From Loktanella sp. (GTDB lineage Bacteria; Pseudomonadota; Alphaproteobacteria; Rhodobacterales; Rhodobacteraceae): a stretch of 64,000 nt of DNA. Of the stretch, positions 1-8,505 are shown piece by piece. The stretch spans positions 186,001 to 250,000 of the forward strand of contig JAFPBO010000013.1 of NCBI GenBank assembly GCA_017390475.1, in the 5' to 3' direction. Position 1 is the first letter of the stretch, and every line of letters starts with the position of its first letter. The notes under the pieces are model-generated. The model was given only the letters and a program-made list of their open reading frames with translations, did not search any database and was not told the origin of the DNA. The position numbers were made by a program, and so were the translations under genes.

Positions 1-651
<651 letters not shown>

Positions 652-684
652 TTATTTGAAAGGGGATAGGACAGGGCCGCAGGA

Positions 685-969
685 TCACAGGATCCCGAGG
701 ATGTCGCTTTCCTTCATGATCAACAGCTCTTCGCCGTCGATGCGGACTTCGGTGCCGGACCATTTGCCAAACAGCACTTTGTCGCCGGGCTTGACGGACA
801 TCTCGATCAGCTCGCCGCTGTCTTTGCGCGCGCCTTCGCCGATGCTGACGATTTCGCCTTCAGCTGGTTTTTCCTTGGCGGTGTCTGGGATGATCAGACC
901 GCCCTGTGTTTTTTCTTCGCCTTCGAGGCGGCGGACCAGCACACGGTCGTGAAGTGGTTTAAATGCCAT
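685..969 (-). CDS. groES: Co-chaperonin GroES (Hsp10)
   Basis: GroES is the heptameric lid of the GroEL chamber and acts in the cytosol. The 94-residue product has the family's full length. It starts [14 protein letters not shown] and carries the mobile loop (about residues 17-32, [15 protein letters not shown]) that contacts GroEL. The core [14 protein letters not shown] strand and the C-terminal ESDILGIL are also present. It is the first gene of the groESL operon. Its start codon lies 33 bases downstream (on the minus strand) of the CIRCE element, so it should be repressed by HrcA and induced by heat. There is nothing unusual in the coding sequence. Confidence 0.98.
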   Translation of the reverse strand: MAFKPLHDRVLVRRLEGEEKTQGGLIIPDTAKEKPAEGEIVSIGEGARKDSGELIEMSVKPGDKVLFGKWSGTEVRIDGEELLIMKESDILGIL

Positions 970-1001
970 TTCGGAACTTCTCCAGTTCGGTTATCTTTGT
1001 G

Positions 1002-1028
1002 TTAGCACTCAGTGAACCCGAGTGCCAA
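1002..1028 (-). promoter_or_regulatory. CIRCE operator (HrcA binding site) of groESL
   Basis: On the plus strand TTAGCACTC (1002-1010) and GAGTGCCAA (1020-1028) are separated by nine bases. The CIRCE consensus is TTAGCACTC-N9-GAGTGCTAA, so there is one mismatch, in the second arm. It sits between the groESL promoter-like hexamers and the groES start, the normal position for HrcA repression of chaperonin genes. The HrcA gene is not in the window. Confidence 0.93.
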
Positions 1029-1035
1029 CACCGGA

Positions 1036-1064
1036 TAGATATGAGCCGTTCACGGCTCTGTCAA
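1036..1064 (-). promoter_or_regulatory. Likely sigma-70-type promoter of groESL
   Basis: Reading the minus strand, a perfect -35 hexamer TTGACA (1059-1064) is followed after exactly 17 bases by TATCTA (1036-1041), a weak -10. Transcription would begin near the edge of CIRCE. The 17-base spacer contains a perfect inverted repeat with arms GAGCCGT and ACGGCTC two bases apart (1043-1058), which may be a second operator. The -35 match is strong and the -10 match is only partial. Confidence 0.6.
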
Positions 1065-1080
1065 CTGGGGTCTGAAAATT

Positions 1081-1233
1081 TCAGCGTGGTTCCTGATCGT
1101 CATCCGACAATATCCGCCAGGCGTCGCCTTCAAGGTCTTCATATTGGTTTGCGCGCAGGCTCCAAAGAAAGGCGACCAGTCCGATTGCCCCCAAAGTCAG
1201 CGATACGGGGATAAGGATTACCAAAACATTCAT
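1081..1233 (-). CDS. ccoS: Cbb3-type oxidase assembly protein CcoS (FixS)
   Basis: CcoS is a small inner-membrane protein needed to insert cofactors into cbb3 cytochrome oxidase. The 50-residue product starts MNVLVILIPVSLTLG and has one membrane helix (about residues 3-25). The family signature follows: aromatic-rich WSLRANQYEDLEGDAWRIL, then an acidic tail ending DDDQEPR. The start ATG (1233-1231) overlaps the ccoI stop in an ATGA arrangement, so the two are translationally coupled. It is the last gene of ccoGHIS. The groESL promoter begins immediately beyond its stop, with no clear terminator between. Confidence 0.92.
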   Translation of the reverse strand: MNVLVILIPVSLTLGAIGLVAFLWSLRANQYEDLEGDAWRILSDDDQEPR

Positions 1234-3377
1234 AGCCGCCCTTTCAACCGTAATGCGTTCACCAGAACCGTGATCGACGATGTGGACATGGCAATCGCCG
1301 CCAGCAGCGGCGTTGCGAAACCGGCCACCGCAATGGGGATGGCGATGATGTTATAGCCCGCCGAGATGGCGAAGTTTTCTACGATCCGTTTTTTGGCGGC
1401 CCGTGCGACCAGCGGCAGTTCAATCAGCGGTGTCAGGCTGTCGTTCAGCAGCACGATATCGGATGCCGCGCGCGATGCATCTGCTGCCGTCGCTGGCGAC
1501 AGTGACGCATAAGCCGCCGTGAGCGCGCCGGTATCGTTCAGCCCGTCGCCGACCATCAGGACCTTGGCCCCTTGGTCCGATAGTGCATTGATATAGGCGA
1601 TCTTGTCCTCTGGCTGGGTTTCAGCCTGCCATTGGTCGATGCCCAGCAAATGTGCCACGCGGGCGGTTTCCTCGGTATCATCACCCGACACCAGATGCAC
1701 GGCCAGCCCTGCCTTTTGCCATGCCGTGATCAAGTCCAGCGCGCCGTCACGCAACCCAGCGGCCAGCGTGATCTTGCGCGGCGTCTTGTCGCCGATCTGC
1801 AGCCAGGTGCCAGCGCCAGCCCCCAGCCATGCGCCAGACCCAAGCCGGACCGGTTGGCCGTTGTATATGGCGCTTAGCCCCTTGCCGAGATGTTCGGTCT
1901 GATCGGTCAGGATCGCGGGTGTCACCCCCAAAAGCGATGCTGCGATGGCTTGCGACACGGGATGGCTGGCGTTCTGTGTCATGCCGAGGGCGATGGACTG
2001 GGCCTCTGCATCCAGCGTATCGCGGGCGGCGACGGGCATTGTCAGCGTGCCAGTCTTGTCGAACACGACAGTATCAACTTCGGCTAACCGTTCCAGCGCG
2101 GTCCCGTCCTTGACCAGCAGACCAGCGCGGAACAACCGCCCCGCCGCAATGGTGGATACCGCAGGCACGGCCAGCCCCAAAGCACAGGGGCAGGTGATGA
2201 TCAGCACGGCGACGGCGATATTCACGGACAAGCGCACATCGCCCGACCAGATCACCCAGCCTGCAAAGGTGACAAGCGCCAGCAAATGCACCATCGGCGA
2301 ATAAAACGCCGCCGCGCGGTCGGCGATGGCGGTATAGCGGTTGCGCACCGCCTCTGCCGCGTCAACCATCGTGACCATTTTACGCAGGGTGGTATCCATG
2401 CCCACGGTCGCGGCACGGATCGTCAGCGGGCCGGTCATATTGACCTCACCGGCTGTGACCTTTGCGCCGGTATCGGCATAATGCAGGCGGCTTTCGCCGG
2501 TCAGCATCGACCGGTCGATCTGGCTGGTGCCATCAGTCACGACACCGTCTACCGGAATGCGCCCACCGGGCAGGACCAGCACCAGATCACCGACCACCAG
2601 ATCGGCAAAATCGACCATCTGGCGGATACTGCCGGTCACCCGCATCACACGCGGCACCTCTAACGCGGCGAGCTGGGCTGCGGCAGAGGCGGCAGCCTTG
2701 CGGCTGCGATGGTCCAGATAGCGCCCGATCAGCAGGAAAAACACCAGCGACACCGCCGCCTCGAAATAGGCATGCTCGCCGCCATAGACAGTTTCAAATA
2801 GGCTCATCCCCGTGGTCAGGATCAGCGCGAGCGAGATCGGCACATCCATATTCAGCCGCCGCACTCGCAGCGCGGACCATGCGTGCTGGAAAAACGGTTG
2901 CCCGGCGTAAGCCACAGCAGGGATCGCGATAGCCGCACTGATCAGGTGGAACATCTGCTGCGTGGCACCCACGGCACCCGACCAGATCGCGACCGACAGC
3001 AGCATCACATTCATCATGGCAAAGCCGGACACGGCGATCCGCGTCATCAGCGCACCGCCAACTGGGTCGTTCTCTGCATTCAGCAAACCCTGATCCAGGC
3101 TGCGGGCCTCGAACCCCGCCATTTCCAGCGCATCGATCAGCGTCTCTGGTGCCAGCGGTTGGTCAAGACCAACCGTGATGCGCTTCATCGACAGGTTGAC
3201 GCGGGCGCTGACAATGCCGTCAATCTTCTCAAGGGCACGTTCCACGCCGGTGATGCAGGCCACGCAATGGATGGCGGGTAAGGACAGCATGATCTGTTCG
3301 GTCCCGCGCGACGCGGCTTTTGCCAGCGTCGTCTCAGGGATGCCAATGCAGGCGGGGCAGGCGGCTGTATCGCTCAT
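1230..3377 (-). CDS. ccoI: Copper-transporting P1B-type ATPase CcoI (FixI)
   Basis: CcoI is the inner-membrane ATPase that exports copper for assembly of the CuB centre of cbb3 oxidase. The 715-residue product has a short Cys pair near the N-terminus (CPAC, 7-10). A heavy-metal-binding domain with CxxC follows (HCVAC, Cys38/Cys41). The eight-helix ATPase body carries TGES in the actuator domain, the metal-site CPC in ITCPCALGLAVP, the phosphorylation site DKTGT, the SHPV motif of the nucleotide domain and GDGLNDTGAL. It overlaps ccoH by four bases upstream and ccoS downstream. The ccoGHI order separates it from general CopA exporters. Confidence 0.95.
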   Translation of the reverse strand: MSDTAACPACIGIPETTLAKAASRGTEQIMLSLPAIHCVACITGVERALEKIDGIVSARVNLSMKRITVGLDQPLAPETLIDALEMAGFEARSLDQGLLNAENDPVGGALMTRIAVSGFAMMNVMLLSVAIWSGAVGATQQMFHLISAAIAIPAVAYAGQPFFQHAWSALRVRRLNMDVPISLALILTTGMSLFETVYGGEHAYFEAAVSLVFFLLIGRYLDHRSRKAAASAAAQLAALEVPRVMRVTGSIRQMVDFADLVVGDLVLVLPGGRIPVDGVVTDGTSQIDRSMLTGESRLHYADTGAKVTAGEVNMTGPLTIRAATVGMDTTLRKMVTMVDAAEAVRNRYTAIADRAAAFYSPMVHLLALVTFAGWVIWSGDVRLSVNIAVAVLIITCPCALGLAVPAVSTIAAGRLFRAGLLVKDGTALERLAEVDTVVFDKTGTLTMPVAARDTLDAEAQSIALGMTQNASHPVSQAIAASLLGVTPAILTDQTEHLGKGLSAIYNGQPVRLGSGAWLGAGAGTWLQIGDKTPRKITLAAGLRDGALDLITAWQKAGLAVHLVSGDDTEETARVAHLLGIDQWQAETQPEDKIAYINALSDQGAKVLMVGDGLNDTGALTAAYASLSPATAADASRAASDIVLLNDSLTPLIELPLVARAAKKRIVENFAISAGYNIIAIPIAVAGFATPLLAAIAMSTSSITVLVNALRLKGRL

Positions 3378-3844
3378 GTGTCACGCAACTGGATGCGGCG
3401 GCGGAAGATCGTGCCGTTTTCTGCTTCCAGTTCCAATCTCAGGTTCCAATATCCGTCGCGCGACGGGACCACCGCTGTCAGCGCCGTGCCGGTCCATGTG
3501 AAATCGGGGGTGTGGTCTTCGCCGGTATGCGTGGCCCGGCCAAAGATCGCCTTGAGCACGCGTGGTTGCACCGGCTGGCCCGCCTGATCATTGATCGTCA
3601 GCGTTAGCAAACCGTCGTTCAGTGTGGCGATGACATCCCACCCCAGCGCATCCTGCGCGTCGCGGTTTACCTCAAAGGTCTGGCTGGCCACGTAAGGGCT
3701 GCGGGCCTCGACCCCCGGAAATGTCGAAATCGCCATATAGGCCATGAAAAGGTTGACGGTGATAATGATCCCGAACCCTCCCACAAAGAATGCCAGCATA
3801 TGCGCGCCGGTGAATTTGCGGGGCTCTTTTGCAATAGCAGTCAT
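3374..3844 (-). CDS. ccoH: Cbb3 oxidase maturation protein CcoH (FixH)
   Basis: FixH/CcoH is a membrane-anchored protein required for stable assembly of cbb3 oxidase, probably working with CcoI in copper delivery. The 156-residue product has a short cytosolic N-terminus and one membrane helix (about residues 17-38, LAFFVGGFGIIITVNLFMAY). A periplasmic beta-rich domain follows, of the FixH type (GWDVIATLNDGLLTLTI, and DGYWNLRLELE near the C-terminus). It overlaps ccoG and ccoI by four bases on either side. Family assignment rests on both sequence and gene order. Confidence 0.92.
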   Translation of the reverse strand: MTAIAKEPRKFTGAHMLAFFVGGFGIIITVNLFMAYMAISTFPGVEARSPYVASQTFEVNRDAQDALGWDVIATLNDGLLTLTINDQAGQPVQPRVLKAIFGRATHTGEDHTPDFTWTGTALTAVVPSRDGYWNLRLELEAENGTIFRRRIQLRDT

Positions 3845-5256
3845 TGTGCCGCCCTTCCGTTGAAAATTGTATCTGTAAAGGCGCGTTCACCGGTGATCGC
3901 ATCCTCGACCCAGAACCGCAGGTCGGTGCGGTCTGTGGTTGCCGCAGCACTGCCCGGCGCGGTCGAGACATAGACGCGCTGGAGCATCGTCTCATTCGCG
4001 GGGACAGTCACGATGGCCTGATCGTTGCCTTCGACCGCGATTTCCAAGGCGGCATCGGAAACCAGCGATAGGGTGAATGCCCGATCCTCGCCCAGTTTAT
4101 TCAGCAAGCGGATGTCATAGATATTGCGGACCGTGCCATCGCTGAGGACCACAAAGGTCGGGTTGCGTACCGGGGATACAGTCATTTCCAGATTGGCGCG
4201 AATGAAGATCGCAAAGACCAACCCGACGCCGATCAAGGCCCAAAGTGCCGTGTAAAGCATGGTGCGAAACCGCAGTACATGCGCCCAGATCGGTTTGGCG
4301 GGTTTGCCTTGCGCCTCTTCTTCCTGATCCGACAGGGCCAGATAATCGATCAGACCGCGCGGTTTGCCGATCCTGTCCATCACGTCATCACAGGCGTCGA
4401 TGCACAAAGCACAGGTGATGCATTCCATCTGCTGCCCATCGCGGATGTCGATCCCTGCCGGGCAGACATTGACGCAGGCCATGCAGTCGATGCAATCGCC
4501 TGCGCCTTCAAGACGCTGTTTGCCGCGCGGTTCGCCGCGCCAGTCGCGATACGCGACGGTCAGCGTTTCGGGGTCCATCATTGCCGCTTGGATGCGTGGC
4601 CATGGGCACATGTAATTGCAGACCTGTTCGCGCATGAAGCCGCCAAAGATGAATGTTGTTGCGGTCAGCAGGCTGATGGTGGCCCATGCAACAAAAGGCG
4701 CCTGCAAGCTGACCAGATCGCGGGCCAGCGTTGGTGCATCAGCGAAATAGAACACCCATGCCCCGCCGGTCGCCGCGGCAATCAACAGCCAGACGACCCA
4801 CTTTGTCAGGCGGAGCCGGATTTTGCGTGCGTCCCACCGCGCTTTCCACAGCCGGACGCGGGCGTTGCGGTCGCCTTCGATCCAGCGTTCGACAAGGATG
4901 AACAGATCGGTCCAGACTGTCTGCGGGCAGGTATAGCCGCACCAGACCCGACCAAGCGCCGAGGTGAACAGGAACAGCCCCAGCCCCGCCATGATCAGCA
5001 AGCCTGCGACGAAATAGAATTCATGTGACCAGATTTCGATCCAGAAGAAATAGAACCGCCGATGCGCCATGTCGATCAGCACGGCCTGATCGGGCAGGTT
5101 GGGCCCGCGGTCCCACCTGATCCATGGTGTCAGGTAATAGATACCGAGCGTCACGGCCATCACCCACCATTTGAGGTTGCGGTAATAGCCTTTGACGCGG
5201 CGCGGAAAGATCGGCTCGCGCGGCGCATAAAGCGGCTGGTTGTTGGAGGAGGACAT
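3841..5256 (-). CDS. ccoG: Cbb3 oxidase accessory iron-sulfur protein CcoG (FixG/RdxA)
   Basis: CcoG is a membrane-bound ferredoxin-like protein linked to copper reduction during cbb3 oxidase assembly. The 471-residue product has about five membrane helices. It carries CxxxCP pairs CGYTCP (106-111) and CNYMCP (213-218) and two 4Fe-4S cluster motifs, Cys255-Cys265 (CIDCMACVNVCP) and Cys279-Cys289 (CITCALCIDAC). The C-terminal region is a periplasmic Ig-like domain. It is the first gene of ccoGHIS, and an FNR-type box lies 65 bases upstream of its start. The oxidase genes ccoNOQP, often adjacent in relatives, are not in this window. Confidence 0.95.
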   Translation of the reverse strand: MSSSNNQPLYAPREPIFPRRVKGYYRNLKWWVMAVTLGIYYLTPWIRWDRGPNLPDQAVLIDMAHRRFYFFWIEIWSHEFYFVAGLLIMAGLGLFLFTSALGRVWCGYTCPQTVWTDLFILVERWIEGDRNARVRLWKARWDARKIRLRLTKWVVWLLIAAATGGAWVFYFADAPTLARDLVSLQAPFVAWATISLLTATTFIFGGFMREQVCNYMCPWPRIQAAMMDPETLTVAYRDWRGEPRGKQRLEGAGDCIDCMACVNVCPAGIDIRDGQQMECITCALCIDACDDVMDRIGKPRGLIDYLALSDQEEEAQGKPAKPIWAHVLRFRTMLYTALWALIGVGLVFAIFIRANLEMTVSPVRNPTFVVLSDGTVRNIYDIRLLNKLGEDRAFTLSLVSDAALEIAVEGNDQAIVTVPANETMLQRVYVSTAPGSAAATTDRTDLRFWVEDAITGERAFTDTIFNGRAAQ

Positions 5257-5320
5257 GGGACACCTGTCAAAACAATTCTGTTCGCAGGGTTGGGTCTAGG
5301 GGGGCTGCGCGCAAATATCC

Positions 5321-5334
5321 TTGATGTGGATCAA
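5321..5334. promoter_or_regulatory. FNR/FnrL-type box between ccoG and msrA
   Basis: The sequence TTGATGTGGATCAA is a perfect match to the FNR consensus TTGAT-N4-ATCAA. Its centre is 71 bases from the ccoG start and 94 from the msrA start. If bound at -41.5 it would leave a leader of about 30 bases for ccoG and about 52 for msrA. In Rhodobacteraceae the oxygen sensor FnrL is known to control cbb3 oxidase and its assembly genes, so activation of ccoGHIS at low oxygen is the likely role. Confidence 0.85.
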
Positions 5335-5421
5335 GCCTTCCGCGCGGTTCTTGCTGTGCGATAGCAGAGTAGCAATTTCCCCAAACGCGCTTATATCCAT
5401 GACAGAACACAGGAGCCAAAA

Positions 5422-6072
5422 ATGTTTTTTACTAAAAGCGCCAAATCCGAAATGGTATCCCCCGACGCCGCCTTGCCTGGGCGCGCACAACCGATCCCGA
5501 CGGCAGACACCCATTATGTCTATGGCACCCCGATTCTTGCCGATGTCCCCGCTGGCATGGCCGAAGCAATCTTTGGCATGGGTTGTTTCTGGGGTGTGGA
5601 ACGGATGTTCTGGAAACTGGACGGCGTCCAATCGACAATGGTCGGCTATGCGGGTGGCTATACTCCGAACCCGACCTATGAAGAGGTCTGCACCGGCAAG
5701 ACTGGCCATAACGAGGTAGTCCGCGTGGTCTATGACCCCGCCGTGATCAGCTATGAACAATTGTTGCAGGTGTTCTGGGAAGGCCACGACCCGACGCAGG
5801 GCATGCAGCAGGGCAATGATCGCGGTACGCAGTATCGATCGGGTATCTACACTTTTGATGCCGCGCAACAGGCTGCGGCCGAAGCGTCGAAAGAGGCATT
5901 TGCCCCCCGTCTGACACAGGCTGGCTATGGCACCATCACAACAGAAATCATCGGCGCACCGATCTTTTACTTTGCGGAAGAGTATCACCAGCAATATCTG
6001 GCCAAGAACCCCGGTGGCTATTGCGGGATCGGCGGCACCGGCGTGACCTGTCCCATCGGGGTCGGTGCTTGA
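5422..6072 (+). CDS. msrA: Peptide-methionine (S)-S-oxide reductase MsrA
   Basis: MsrA repairs oxidised methionine (S-sulfoxide) in proteins, using thioredoxin as reductant. The 216-residue product has the catalytic motif GCFWG (Cys55), the substrate motif [15 protein letters not shown] and the conserved HDPTQ-like segment. The C-terminal tail [11 protein letters not shown] holds candidate resolving cysteines. The ~45-residue N-terminal extension matches the longer MsrA subgroup. The start ATG at 5422 has AGGAG seven bases upstream. It is divergent from ccoG, and the FNR-like box lies between them. Confidence 0.95.
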   Translation: MFFTKSAKSEMVSPDAALPGRAQPIPTADTHYVYGTPILADVPAGMAEAIFGMGCFWGVERMFWKLDGVQSTMVGYAGGYTPNPTYEEVCTGKTGHNEVVRVVYDPAVISYEQLLQVFWEGHDPTQGMQQGNDRGTQYRSGIYTFDAAQQAAAEASKEAFAPRLTQAGYGTITTEIIGAPIFYFAEEYHQQYLAKNPGGYCGIGGTGVTCPIGVGA

Positions 6073-6123
6073 CCTACGGCTGATGCGGTCCTAAGCGGCG
6101 GTAGAATCCGTGAAAGTGATCCC

Positions 6124-6993
6124 ATGACCAGCTATACTGCCCTGACCACGATGACCGGTGAAGATGCCGCCTATGCCTTGGCCGAGGCACTGGAACATCT
6201 TGACCCCGAACCCATCGGCACCGGCGTGTTCGAGATCGAAGACGGATCGGGCCTGTGGGAGGTTGCCGCCTATACCGAAGTAGCCCCCGATGCGGGGGCG
6301 CTTGCGGTGTTGGCGGCTTTGCACGGTGCCAAACCGTTCAACATTTCCGAAATTCCCGATCAGGATTGGGTGTCCAAGGTCCAGCGCGATCTGGCCCCGG
6401 TCCCGGCAGGGCGGTTTTTCGTCTACGGATCGCATGATGCCGACAAGGTGCCTGCGGACAGCATCCCGTTGCTGATCGAGGCGGCGATGGCCTTTGGCAC
6501 CGGCCACCATGGCACGACTCTGGGTTGCTTGCTGGCATTCGAGGATGTGCTGGCACAGGGTTTCAACGGCGGGCGGATTCTGGATCTGGGCTGCGGTACA
6601 GCCGTATTGGCCATGGCCGCAGCCAAGGTTCTGGGTGGGCCGGTGCTGGCCAGTGATATCGACCCTGTCGCAGTCGATGTGGCGCGGGCCAATGTGCAGG
6701 CGAATGATCTGAACGGGCAGGTGGAGTGCATCGTGGCCTCTGGGTTTGGCGGCGATATGATCAGTGGGCCGTTTGATCTGATCTTTGCGAATATCCTCAA
6801 AGGGCCGCTGATCAGCCTTGCCCCGGATATCAGTGCCAATCTGGCGGCGGGAGGTTACCTGATCCTGTCCGGCATCCTGAACGAACAGGCCGCAGAGGTT
6901 ACTGAAACCTATGCTGCAAACCACTGCGTTCTGTGCAAGCAGACCGCGATCGGTGACTGGACGACACTGGTCCTGCGAAAAAACGCAGCCTGA
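6124..6993 (+). CDS. prmA: Ribosomal protein L11 methyltransferase PrmA
   Basis: PrmA is a SAM-dependent methyltransferase that modifies ribosomal protein L11. The 289-residue product has the small N-terminal substrate domain (about 1-100). The PrmA signature MAFGTGHHGTT follows, then SAM motif I DLGCGTAVLAMAAAK, the acidic motif II ASDIDPVAVDVA and the catalytic-loop motif FDLIFANILKGPL. This is normal length and order for the family. It stands alone, 51 bases after msrA and 89 before a small membrane protein. Its N-terminal domain is divergent from the enterobacterial one, as is usual in alphaproteobacteria. Confidence 0.93.
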   Translation: MTSYTALTTMTGEDAAYALAEALEHLDPEPIGTGVFEIEDGSGLWEVAAYTEVAPDAGALAVLAALHGAKPFNISEIPDQDWVSKVQRDLAPVPAGRFFVYGSHDADKVPADSIPLLIEAAMAFGTGHHGTTLGCLLAFEDVLAQGFNGGRILDLGCGTAVLAMAAAKVLGGPVLASDIDPVAVDVARANVQANDLNGQVECIVASGFGGDMISGPFDLIFANILKGPLISLAPDISANLAAGGYLILSGILNEQAAEVTETYAANHCVLCKQTAIGDWTTLVLRKNAA

Positions 6994-7082
6994 AGGCGCA
7001 CCTGACAAAAGCCTTGTTTTGCTGGCCTGCTTTGACGATACTGGCGTTGTAGTGAACGAGTATCTGTTTGGGTGGCTGACTT

Positions 7083-7427
7083 ATGGCGCAGTCCAACACG
7101 CCTTTTGACAAGCGGTTGAAAAATATTGTGAGCAAACGCCAAAAGCTGGCCAATGGGTCAGTGAAGGTGGTGCAATCCGACGGGCTGATTGTCGAACGAC
7201 CACGCCGCTTCCGGCTTCGTTTCCCTGCGCGCAGCGTTGCGCTGCTGATTGTCGTCGCGCTTTTACTTAAAGCAGTCTTTCTGGCCCGGCTCGGTCCTGA
7301 TACCTATGCTGACCGGATCACGAGCATGGCGCAGAATGATGGCGTGTCGCGCGCGGCGGCATGGCTGATGCAGGGCGACGTCGTCACCCTGTTCATTGCA
7401 GACATATTAGGCAGTCTGTTCGGGTAA
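7083..7427 (+). CDS. Small single-pass membrane protein, unknown function
   Basis: I do not recognise a named family. The 114-residue product has a basic N-terminal cytosolic part (FDKRLKNIVSKRQKL) and then VVQSDGLIVERPRRFRLRFP. One membrane helix follows (about residues 49-68, VALLIVVALLLKAVFLARL) and then a periplasmic C-terminus with ITSMAQNDGVSRAAAWLMQ. The basic side before the helix predicts N-in topology. Codon usage resembles the neighbours, so it looks like a genuine gene. It converges on a DUF1127 gene, with a GC hairpin between them. Confidence 0.75.
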   Translation: MAQSNTPFDKRLKNIVSKRQKLANGSVKVVQSDGLIVERPRRFRLRFPARSVALLIVVALLLKAVFLARLGPDTYADRITSMAQNDGVSRAAAWLMQGDVVTLFIADILGSLFG

Positions 7428-7447
7428 TTCCCAAACATTGGTGCCGC

Positions 7448-7474
7448 AAAAGGCCGCGCGTATCCGGCGCGGCC
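7448..7474 (-). terminator. Rho-independent terminator of the DUF1127 gene
   Basis: GGCCGCGC (7452-7459) and GCGCGGCC (7467-7474) pair as an 8-bp stem with a 7-base loop. Read on the minus strand the stem is followed by TTTT (plus-strand AAAA at 7448-7451). It lies ten bases after the stop of the minus-strand DUF1127 gene. It may also slow transcription from the convergent plus-strand gene, for which no T-run follows. Confidence 0.75.
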
Positions 7475-7483
7475 CGAAATGTT

Positions 7484-7693
7484 TCAGCGGGTACCGCGTG
7501 TCGCGATGCTGTCGATATCGCTGAAGCACAGGCCGATATCGTCCAGTTCACGTGCCGACAGTTTCGACAGCGCGTTGCGGGTGATCCGGGCATCGTTCCA
7601 GGCAGCGACAGCGCCGATGATGGAAGCAAAGAAAGATGTTGCGCGACCAGCAGAGATGCTGGAAGCCGTGTGGTTGGTTTCAAAACTGGCCAT
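7484..7693 (-). CDS. DUF1127 (YjiS-type) small protein
   Basis: DUF1127 proteins are short and often Arg-rich; some take part in RNA turnover or phosphate and stress responses in other alphaproteobacteria. The 69-residue product (MASFETNHTASS...) ends in the family's helix-turn-helix-like core: ALSKLSARELDDIGL, then SDIDSIA. The ATG at 7693 is chosen because AAGGAT lies just upstream on the minus strand. A longer frame to 7786 lacks such a site and has an unlikely Cys-rich start. The function here is unknown. Confidence 0.8.
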   Translation of the reverse strand: MASFETNHTASSISAGRATSFFASIIGAVAAWNDARITRNALSKLSARELDDIGLCFSDIDSIATRGTR

Positions 7694-7998
7694 AGCCGTT
7701 ATCCTTATACATGCTGCCAAGCAGCGAAAATCTGATAACGGGCAGGTAGGGGGCTTTTCGTGATCGCACCAGACCTGTTTTTGCATGGGTCATATGCGTT
7801 TTCAGAATGCCTAATATTTAATCATAAGCCTGCGCATAGCCCTTTTTCTATTGGTCATCCCGTTGTTGCCTTTCTGGGGTGATCCGTGCCGGATGCCTGT
7901 TGCTGTGCCCGTCGGGTCCGCAGGTGATGGCCAAAGGCGCTTGGTCTTTGTTCGCCTTTTGTGCTAGCGTTCACGGGATAATAACAAAGAGGCGTGCA
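7694..7998. other. Intergenic region between DUF1127 gene and ruvC
   Basis: This gap of about 305 bases separates two divergent genes and must carry both promoters, but I find no convincing -35/-10 pair. It contains an AT-rich patch (about 7809-7828) and a small hairpin GCTGC-CAA-GCAGC (7713-7725) just upstream of the DUF1127 ribosome site. No conserved reading frame is seen. The plus-strand frame running into ruvC from 7879 is not credible as coding. Confidence 0.5.
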
Positions 7999-8505
7999 AT
8001 GCGCGTATTGGGAATAGATCCGGGCCTGCGGAACATGGGCTGGGGGCTAATCGATGTGACCGGTTCGCGGATCACGCATGTTGCCAATGGTATCAGCCAT
8101 TCGACCGGCGAAGATCTGGCTATGCGGCTGTTGTCGCTGCATGACCAGCTGTCCAGCATGATCGCCTTGCATTGCCCGACAGAGGCCGCTGTCGAACAGA
8201 CCTTTGTAAACAAGGATGGCGTCGGCACGCTGAAACTGGGGCAGGCGCGGGGAATCGCTTTGCTCGTCACCGCGCAGGCCGGTCTGCGGATCGGGGAATA
8301 TGCCCCCAATGCGATCAAAAAGGCCGTCGTGGGTGTGGGTCATGCTGATAAGGTGCAGGTCGCCCATATGGTGAAACTGCAACTGCCCGGGGTGAAACTT
8401 GCCGGGCCTGATGCTGCTGACGCGCTGGCGATTGCGATCTGCCATGCGCATCACCTGCAATCGTCTAACCGGCTGAACGCCGCTCTCGCAAAGGCCAGCG
8501 CATGA
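7999..8505 (+). CDS. ruvC: Crossover junction endodeoxyribonuclease RuvC
   Basis: RuvC cuts Holliday junctions symmetrically during homologous recombination, working with RuvAB. The 168-residue product starts [16 protein letters not shown] and has the four acidic metal ligands of the RNase H-like fold: Asp7, Glu66 (AAVEQTFV), Asp138 and Asp141 ([16 protein letters not shown]). The start at 7999 places the first catalytic Asp at residue 7, as in other RuvC proteins. Its stop overlaps the ruvA start by four bases (ATGA). It is first in ruvCAB. Confidence 0.97.
   Translation: MRVLGIDPGLRNMGWGLIDVTGSRITHVANGISHSTGEDLAMRLLSLHDQLSSMIALHCPTEAAVEQTFVNKDGVGTLKLGQARGIALLVTAQAGLRIGEYAPNAIKKAVVGVGHADKVQVAHMVKLQLPGVKLAGPDAADALAIAICHAHHLQSSNRLNAALAKASA

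Noticed and set aside
7879-7998. N-terminal extension of RuvC upstream of 7999
   Set aside because: The extension encodes an improbable Cys-rich peptide, and the catalytic Asp falls at residue 7 only with the 7999 start, as in other RuvC proteins.
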